Part shown: positions 58,543 to 64,000 of the stretch, one piece after another
How the letters are laid out: each line of letters begins with the position of its first letter
How positions within the stretch are numbered: position 1 is the first letter of the stretch
Assembly: GCA_033182465.1 (NCBI GenBank)
Contig: CP137324.1
Coordinates: forward strand, 744,001 to 808,000
Length of the DNA stretch: 64,000 nucleotides
Origin: Sanghuangporus weigelae
Taxonomy: Eukaryota > Basidiomycota > Agaricomycetes > Hymenochaetales > Hymenochaetaceae
Direction of reading: 5' to 3'
Notes under the pieces: model-generated
The model's database searches: none
What the model saw: the letters and a program-made list of their open reading frames with translations, nothing else
Told to the model about the DNA's origin: nothing
Position numbers and translations under genes: made by a program

Positions 58543-60635
58543 ATGGCATCAGATCATCATCCCGAAACGGATGGTCTGGCTGATAACTCGCTCGACTTTG
58601 CAGTTCTTCTTCCTTTCGCTTTCATGCGACCCTTCACAATCGCTTATTACTGCTCAGGACATGGTGCGCTCGATTCTCTACTTCTTTCCGTAAAATAATA
58701 CTCATTTGTTCTGTAGGATATGGTCACGGTACACGCGTATCCGCCGTTGCTAGCTACCTACGGCAGCTGGACGAAGCACCGACAGTCTATATTGTCTCTT
58801 CAGCCCCTAAACACGTATTCGAGTTGGCTGTGAGCTGTGGCGCTCGCTACAGATATGCGGAAATCGACCCAGTAATTGTTCAGCCTCTCGCGTAGGTACA
58901 AAGCACAGTTGAATATTGGATTTCGCTGAGGCGTGCTCTAGGTATTATATTGACAGAAGGAAAAGCGTCGATGTGCTCAGAAAATTTCTCTCCCAGAAAG
59001 ACAGGAAAGCTGCAGAGGAAGCTGCCTGGCTGATGGACAATGCCGTGGACTGCGTTCTGAGCGACGTGGCGTTTCTTGCTTGGTACGGCGCTTTAGTTTG
59101 CACGGGTTCGGGATATACTAACTGCCTTCAACAGCAAAGCAGCCAATATGGCAAACATTCCGTCGATGTTAATCACCAATTTTACTTTTGATTCTGTTTA
59201 TAGTTATCTATCCATTCGCTTTCCTGACGGCTCTCCCTTGAACCCCGCCAACCGGACAAACGACAGTTTAGACCCTAGAATACCCGGCCTCAATGATGAT
59301 CCAATTCCTCCGGAAGAGATAGATTGTTTAGTGAAAGAGCTGCTTGACGGATACCGATGTGCTGAGCTTCTTCTTAGACTTCCGGGAAATATACCTATAC
59401 CCTCATTTGGCATTCAACCGGCCCTCCCTTCCTTCCTATGGACAGATCCAGAACGGAACGCATTGATACCAGAAGTTCTTCTATCCATCTCAAGGCCTGC
59501 TTCATCCGAAGCTCTTCACCCATCCATTCCGTTTCCACCGATGCGAGGTACGCGCAAGCACAAGTCTCTACCTCGTTCCGTGATGCAGGCGCCTCTTGTT
59601 GTGCGTCATCCATCTCCAGATGCTTATACTTCCGCTGGTCGGAAGCGCATACTTAACTCCAGTGGAATACCAGAGAGCCTTCAAGTAGCGCAAATGAAGA
59701 TACTTATCGTTAGCTTCGGTGGACAGGTCTTTAGGCGGCCTCATAGCCATACGACGTCGAGGAGCGAAAGTCCCTCAGGCGGACATGGAGGGAGCATAGG
59801 TATATCACAGATTCCATCAACCGAATCGATAAGCTCTACTTGCGGCTCGAAGAATGACTACCGACACACTCACTCGCACGCTTTTGTCCACGTTGTTCCG
59901 CCAATTGCAACCGAATCTCAGTTGTGGGTGCCAGGCGCTCCGCCAGCGAACAAGACGCCGACCACCACTGACCCACCTCGATTCCTGTCTCAAGAGGTTT
60001 CCCTGGATGATGACGATGAGCCCTTCGGAACTCCCGTTCCGAATCAAGATTATCCTGATCCTGAGCCACCAAGTTCTGAGCATCATTTTCTCCCGGATGA
60101 CAACTGGATTGCAATTGTCTGCGGAGCAGCCACCACTAGCAAGAGCACAATAGCTGAGGATGAGGAGTTGCCAACTAACTTCTTCCTGGCGCCAAAAAAT
60201 GTCTATATGCCTGACCTTACTGCGCTAGCCGATGTCTTGCTTGGCAAACTTGGATATGGTACAACGGCCGAATGCGTTGACGCTTGTACTCCTTTCGTAT
60301 ATGTCCCACGTCCGCTATTTGTTGAGGAGCACGGGTTGAGACGCCTCTTGCAGGATGAAGGCACTGGTGTTGAACTGTCGCGAGAGAAGTATGAGGGTGG
60401 CGAATGGGCAGATGCAATTGAGAAAGCATGGCTCTCCGGCAGAGAAATGAAGGCACGAAAGCGGGCCATTGGCGACGACGGTACCAGGAAGAGGCAAGGG
60501 ATGAAGATGGCAGAGGATTTGATGGGGTGGGTGAGAAACTGGAAAGCAGCAGAGTTGTCACAGAGGGATTCGGAGCGATTGATAGCGAAATTCGATGAAC
60601 AGTTTACGGACATGGGCCCGCGCACTCAAGCCTGA
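58543..60635 (+). CDS. Glycosyltransferase-like protein related to the L-arabinokinase N-terminal domain
   Basis: Four exons (58543-58663, 58717-58891, 58942-59082, 59135-60635) sum to 645 residues. The N-terminal half has YYCSGHGYGHGTRVSAVASY, a glycine-rich start of a GT-B fold, VYIVSSAPKHVFELAV, VLSDVAFLACKAANMANIPS and NFTFDSVYSYLS. The C-terminal half has LPTNFFLAPKNVYMPDLTAL, LLGKLGYGTTAECVDACTPF and PRPLFVEEHGLRRLL, typical of the GT-B donor site. This arrangement is known from the N-terminal part of plant and bacterial L-arabinokinases; there is no GHMP kinase domain here. A disordered insert of about 200 residues splits the two halves. The substrate is unknown. Confidence 0.8.
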
Positions 60636-60809
60636 CTCTAGGATTCCGCGCTTCGGCAGTCTGAACTGCTGAAGAGACCCGAGACTTTGCACCCCAACAC
60701 CATTGGACTTGGACATTCGTAACCTACACTGTTCGTCAAATTCTACCTTACATGGCATCGTTACATCATACAGAACAACCACAATTATGTATATACCAGA
60801 ATACTTTGT

Positions 60810-61981
60810 TTATTCATCGTTGTTGGCAGCAAGCCTTGCTTGAGACAGCTCGACAACGTTGAATTTCTTGTATTTATAGTAGTCGCGTACTACGCTCATA
60901 CCGCAAGTCGCCTGTTGTGAACCCATTGTTCCGAATCAATATCGAGTCGGTCATTTTAGTCCGAAACCTCTTACCTTGAAAATCTCCACAAGGATGAAGA
61001 GCTCAGGGTTTTGGAGATCAACCTTATGTCTCTCCGGTATGCATTGCGCAATCGCTCTGATAATCTCCTCACGAGACAGTGTGCTGTGGTTCCGCATGCG
61101 AATCTCGATCTTGTACTATATCTGGGTCAAATAAATTTTCCGAAGACAAATGCAAAGCGCACTCGGTAAGACCCTGACTCTTCTGTCTCGAAAACAGGCA
61201 CAGCTATGCGTTTGCACAAAGAGACAATTTCGGATAAATTGGCGTCACACGAATTGGTGACAGGGGTTAAGCGAAGCGTACTCCTTCATCCCGGAACATC
61301 AGCCACACGACAGACAAATAACCATTAGCATGTAGGAAAGTCACCTGGTATGAGTGACCCCTGTCTCTTCGACTCTCTTTACGTGCATTGAGACGAGAGC
61401 TACTGGGTCGACTGGAGGCTTGCAGGAAATGAAAACGACTGGTGGAGGTTATGAGATTACATAAAGCCTCAAAAGAACAGTCACAGACATACGACACGGC
61501 GTATTGGTCTGGCAACTAGCTGTTCAGACAGTCAGAAGAAGTAGAGTAGTATACATATGCGCCACTTACCAAACCATTTGTCTTTTCTTGGTCGTTTAAT
61601 GTTTTGTATCTCTCTTGATATGACTTTCTCCAGATCATCCTGTCCATCAGCTTGCTTCGAACCCCCGTCGTCATTAGCGTCCGGATCCGTAGGCCAGAGT
61701 TCATCTGCAAGCTACCGATGACTGACATGAGTTCGACTATTTAAAATAACAAGTATCCTCTCACTCACAGACTCGAAAAGATCGTATGTCTCGCCTATTG
61801 CCTGCCTTTCCTTGCCTTTTACACAAGTCAGCCAGACACCAGGACCATCAATATTGCGCCTTGTCCAGACGGAACTCCCGTCCTACTAAGGATAAGATTA
61901 TGAAAATACATCATCCTGGATATCCACGATGCTTACATTTCTGAATCGCTTCTTCAGAGTACGTTCTTGATTTTCGGACAT
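60810..61981 (-). CDS. TAN1: TAN1 THUMP-domain tRNA acetylation factor
   Basis: Tan1 is the tRNA-binding partner of Kre33 for ac4C at position 12 of Ser and Leu tRNAs. It starts MSENQERTLKKRFRN, then DGSSVWTRRNIDGPGVWLTC, an acidic linker, RPRKDKWFASCQTNTPCLVF, PVDPVALVSMHVKRVEETG, RLTPVTNSCDANLSEIVSLC and the THUMP core YKIEIRMRNHSTLSREEIIR, HKVDLQNPELFILVEIFK, CGMSVVRDYYKYKKFNVVEL. It ends ARLAANNDE. Seven or so exons, with small introns, join in frame; length is about 290 residues, as in yeast. One donor is GTGCGC and the others are ordinary GT. Confidence 0.94.
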
Positions 61982-62734
61982 GGCATGCAGTGGAAGAAAT
62001 CTCGTGGCCGGATAAGGCAATGATGATCGGAGATCCACGCAAATTCATGTCAATGATCGTCGCGATCTCTTCCATCAACAACCACAACCACGACTGAGCC
62101 TTTCAAAGCCTTTTGTCCTTCTCCTTCTCCCTCCACAGCTAGTGCTAGTATCTCTGTCTCACATTCACTCTGCTTGGCTATGGCGGGTCTCTATGAGCCT
62201 CTCGGACTTGTCGAGTGCTTGCGAGTTGCGCATCTACTTGTCAAACCGGGAAGGCTTTTGTGACTGTTGTTGTTCTAAACGACGACCCCCGACCACCTTC
62301 TCCCAATTTGCAAGGAAATTCCAACATTTAACGGGAGGATAATAATCAGAGTCATCATTCTTGCTCTTGGGCTCCTTTGAGACCCTTTCGTTGGTACGCC
62401 GCCGGCACCTATTGTACTCAGGCCTGCCGACCCGTACACCTTCATGCAGCACGAATCGGAACATCTTCTGGCAGCTTCTGGCTTGTGATTCTAGACAATC
62501 GGTTGTCCACATTGCTAAGGGTCTCATTGCCTTCTACTTGATCTGGTATTCTTTTGTTCCCGTTATGTTCCTGCAGGACCAGCAGATTACTCAGTCGACT
62601 GATAGTGGCTTCATCTTAGAGTTCACGTTACTTTTACATTTGACGCATACGTGTGGCTAAGGCTCTATAAAACCGCGACATGATGCATTCTTCGTCAAAA
62701 AATCTCATCTTACTTCCAACCACTCACTTATGCG
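61982..62734. promoter_or_regulatory. Divergent promoter region between TAN1 and the F-box gene
   Basis: 753 bases lie between two opposite ATGs. A 27-codon frame (MAGLYEPLGLVECLRVAHLL...) on the plus strand and a 97-codon frame on the minus strand have no family match or splice continuity. No other gene is supported. Confidence 0.5.
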
Positions 62735-64000
62735 ATGGCCGACCTCAGAGGATTAAAGTGAGTTCTCTCGTCATGCTCGCAGCATTCTTCAACTGAGTAC
62801 TTTTTTAATAGGAGAAAAGTAGTGTCTGATCTCTCCGGTGTGCCGGATGACGACCCCCCAGGTTGCGCAATAACCACTAGTTTAGTGCTGGAGAAGCATT
62901 CGTCGACTCAGGTGAAGCGCCCACGCCAGGAATATTCACCCAGCGAACCGGGTATTAGGCGGTTACCGCCTGAACTCTTCCTGGATGTTAGTACAATACT
63001 CTTCAAAACTGTGCATCTCATTGACGACGAAGTGTACAGATTATATCCTATCTTAGCCCCGGCGATTTGCTTTCCCTACGCGGAGTTGACAGATTTTATA
63101 AGCAATATTTCGACTCACCGGAAAGCAAGGTAGAATGGAAAGCTTCTGAACAGAACTTCGGTTTACCGAAGTGCCCACCTGAGCTCAGCCACCAGAGATA
63201 TGCTGCCTTGATTTTCGGCAAGAGCTGTATGGTGTGGTGTAATTTTACGCGATTGATTGAGGAATGTCTGATCACATGAATAGAAATGCTCCAAGTTCCG
63301 TTCAACCAAGCATTTTTTCTTCTCCAAGATTCGTCTGTGCAAAGAATGCTTCACAGAGAAGTAGGAACGTTAATTTCGTTCCGAAGACATCCTCTGACTT
63401 CATCTTTAGTATCAAATATGGCAAGGACGTTGTTCCTCTGGATGTATTGCACTGTGGCACGATGGAAGAAATTTACTCGCTTGCTCCTTGCGTTTCGCTT
63501 GCTGGCCGTCAGCGCGTCGTAAGGTGGAACTCCCAATTCTCTTATGATCAAAGATTTCGGCAGTTCGGACGTTGTGTGTATTATGAGCCAGCGTTAAAAG
63601 CTGCTTTCGATCGGTACTCATCTATGCCTACTGGGAGTGAAAGACAGGCATACTTGACCGCAAGACGCAAGGCTATAGTCAAGGCCAAGAAGGCAAGCAT
63701 TCGGGATTCCCTGGTTTTTCCAGTATCTGATGCAAAAAGTAGCTCGCAGAAGCGCTAGATAAATGGCTCGTGGAGTGGCAAGCGAGACAGCCGGAAATAG
63801 TCTCTTTGCAGAAGGAAATGCTTCGATACGAGTGAGTAATCAATCTTATTTAAATATGTCGTACTGAGAATACGGTCTATGGCAGAGCCACCAGGCGTTT
63901 GAAGAGCTTGGGATACTCAGATGCGCAACTGAATAACAAGAATGACGAACCAGGATGGAAATGGGACGAATTGATCGAGAAGCCCAGAGCATTGACCGAT
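62735..64000 (+). CDS. F-box protein with a C-x-x-C zinc-finger-like region (partial, continues past the window)
   Basis: This is a putative SCF ubiquitin-ligase substrate receptor. The exons read are 62735-62757, 62812-62986, 63040-63231, 63284-63360, 63410-63692, 63743-63831 and 63886 onward; all joins keep one frame. MADLRGLKRKVVSD leads to the F-box: RLPPELFLDIISYLSPGDLL and SLRGVDRFYKQYF. Then come GLPKCPPELSHQRYAALIFG, KSCMKCSKF and IRLCKECF, a cysteine pattern seen in a large Agaricomycete F-box family. Further text reads LAEALDKWLVEWQARQPEIV and ATRRLKSLGYSDAQL. The fifth intron (63693-63742, 50 bases) has a GC donor (AAG|GCAAGC), a CTGAT branch site and a TAG acceptor; without it the frame breaks. 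The 3' end lies outside the window. Confidence 0.88.

Noticed and set aside
62234-62527. 97-codon ATG frame on the minus strand between TAN1 and the F-box gene
   Set aside because: It lies in a divergent promoter, has no family match and no splice continuation. It is kept only as a possibility.
63720-63760. Apparent frame break and stop in the F-box gene
   Set aside because: It is explained by a 50-base GC-AG intron with a branch-like site, after which the family frame continues.
1-64000. tRNA, rRNA, CRISPR, LTR elements or DNA transposons
   Set aside because: I looked for T-loop/GGTTCGA-type tRNA cores, regular repeat-spacer arrays, terminal repeats and transposase or RT motifs and found none that hold up. 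A tRNAscan and repeat-library run would be decisive.

Overview
This is nuclear DNA of a filamentous basidiomycete, most likely an Agaricomycete. Genes sit on both strands. They are cut by many short introns (about 45-70 bases, GT-AG, with CTNA-type branch sites and an occasional 16-23 base exon), and several 3' ends lie within 20-180 bases of a convergent neighbour. The protein families (HCR1, PWP1, Sac7-type RhoGAP, membrane-anchored GH17, PPS1, ADP1-type ABC, Dal5-type MFS, AVT3/4, F-box with zinc-finger-like cysteines) are those of fungi. I saw no tRNA, rRNA, CRISPR array, transposase, reverse transcriptase or LTR.

Layout. 0-12 kb is gene-dense: the 3' tip of an unknown gene, COQ9 (-), eIF3j/HCR1 (+), PWP1 (-), an alpha/beta-hydrolase-like protein without its serine (+), a RhoGAP (+) and a membrane-anchored GH17 glucanase (+). 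12.1-19.8 kb is gene-poor. It holds a decayed tandem copy of the GH17 3' end and an unrecognised coding-like remnant. 19.8-29.4 kb carries a PPS1-type dual-specificity phosphatase (+) and an ADP1-type ABC transporter (-). 29.5-37.2 kb is a large inverted duplication: two intact Dal5-type MFS permease genes pointing toward each other, with a complete NAD-dependent epimerase (+) in the middle and a decayed mirror copy of that epimerase's last exon (-) in the other arm. 37.5-47 kb has a vacuolar amino-acid transporter (+), a 2.3-kb non-coding stretch, a peroxiredoxin-like-2 type protein (+) and eIF6 (-). 47-64 kb has NDUFAF7 (+), FRA10AC1 (-), a mucin-like single-span membrane protein (-), a paladin-family multi-phosphatase protein (-), a glycosyltransferase-like protein (+), TAN1 (-) and an F-box gene (+) that runs off the window.

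How the genes fit together. Most are unlinked housekeeping genes: ribosome biogenesis and translation (PWP1, eIF6, eIF3j, TAN1), mitochondria (COQ9, NDUFAF7), wall and signalling (RhoGAP, GH17, mucin-like protein, phosphatases). Divergent pairs share short promoters: COQ9/HCR1, ADP1/MFS, eIF6/NDUFAF7, paladin/GT and TAN1/F-box. No biosynthetic gene cluster, defence island or mobile element is visible. The most notable feature is the inverted MFS/epimerase duplication. Its arms show patchy identity (about 97% in one exon, about 80% in others), as expected from gene conversion, and its genes use GC-AG introns. Coordinates come from hand splicing. Genes whose exon lengths I summed close in frame, and all exon joins are inferences without transcript data.
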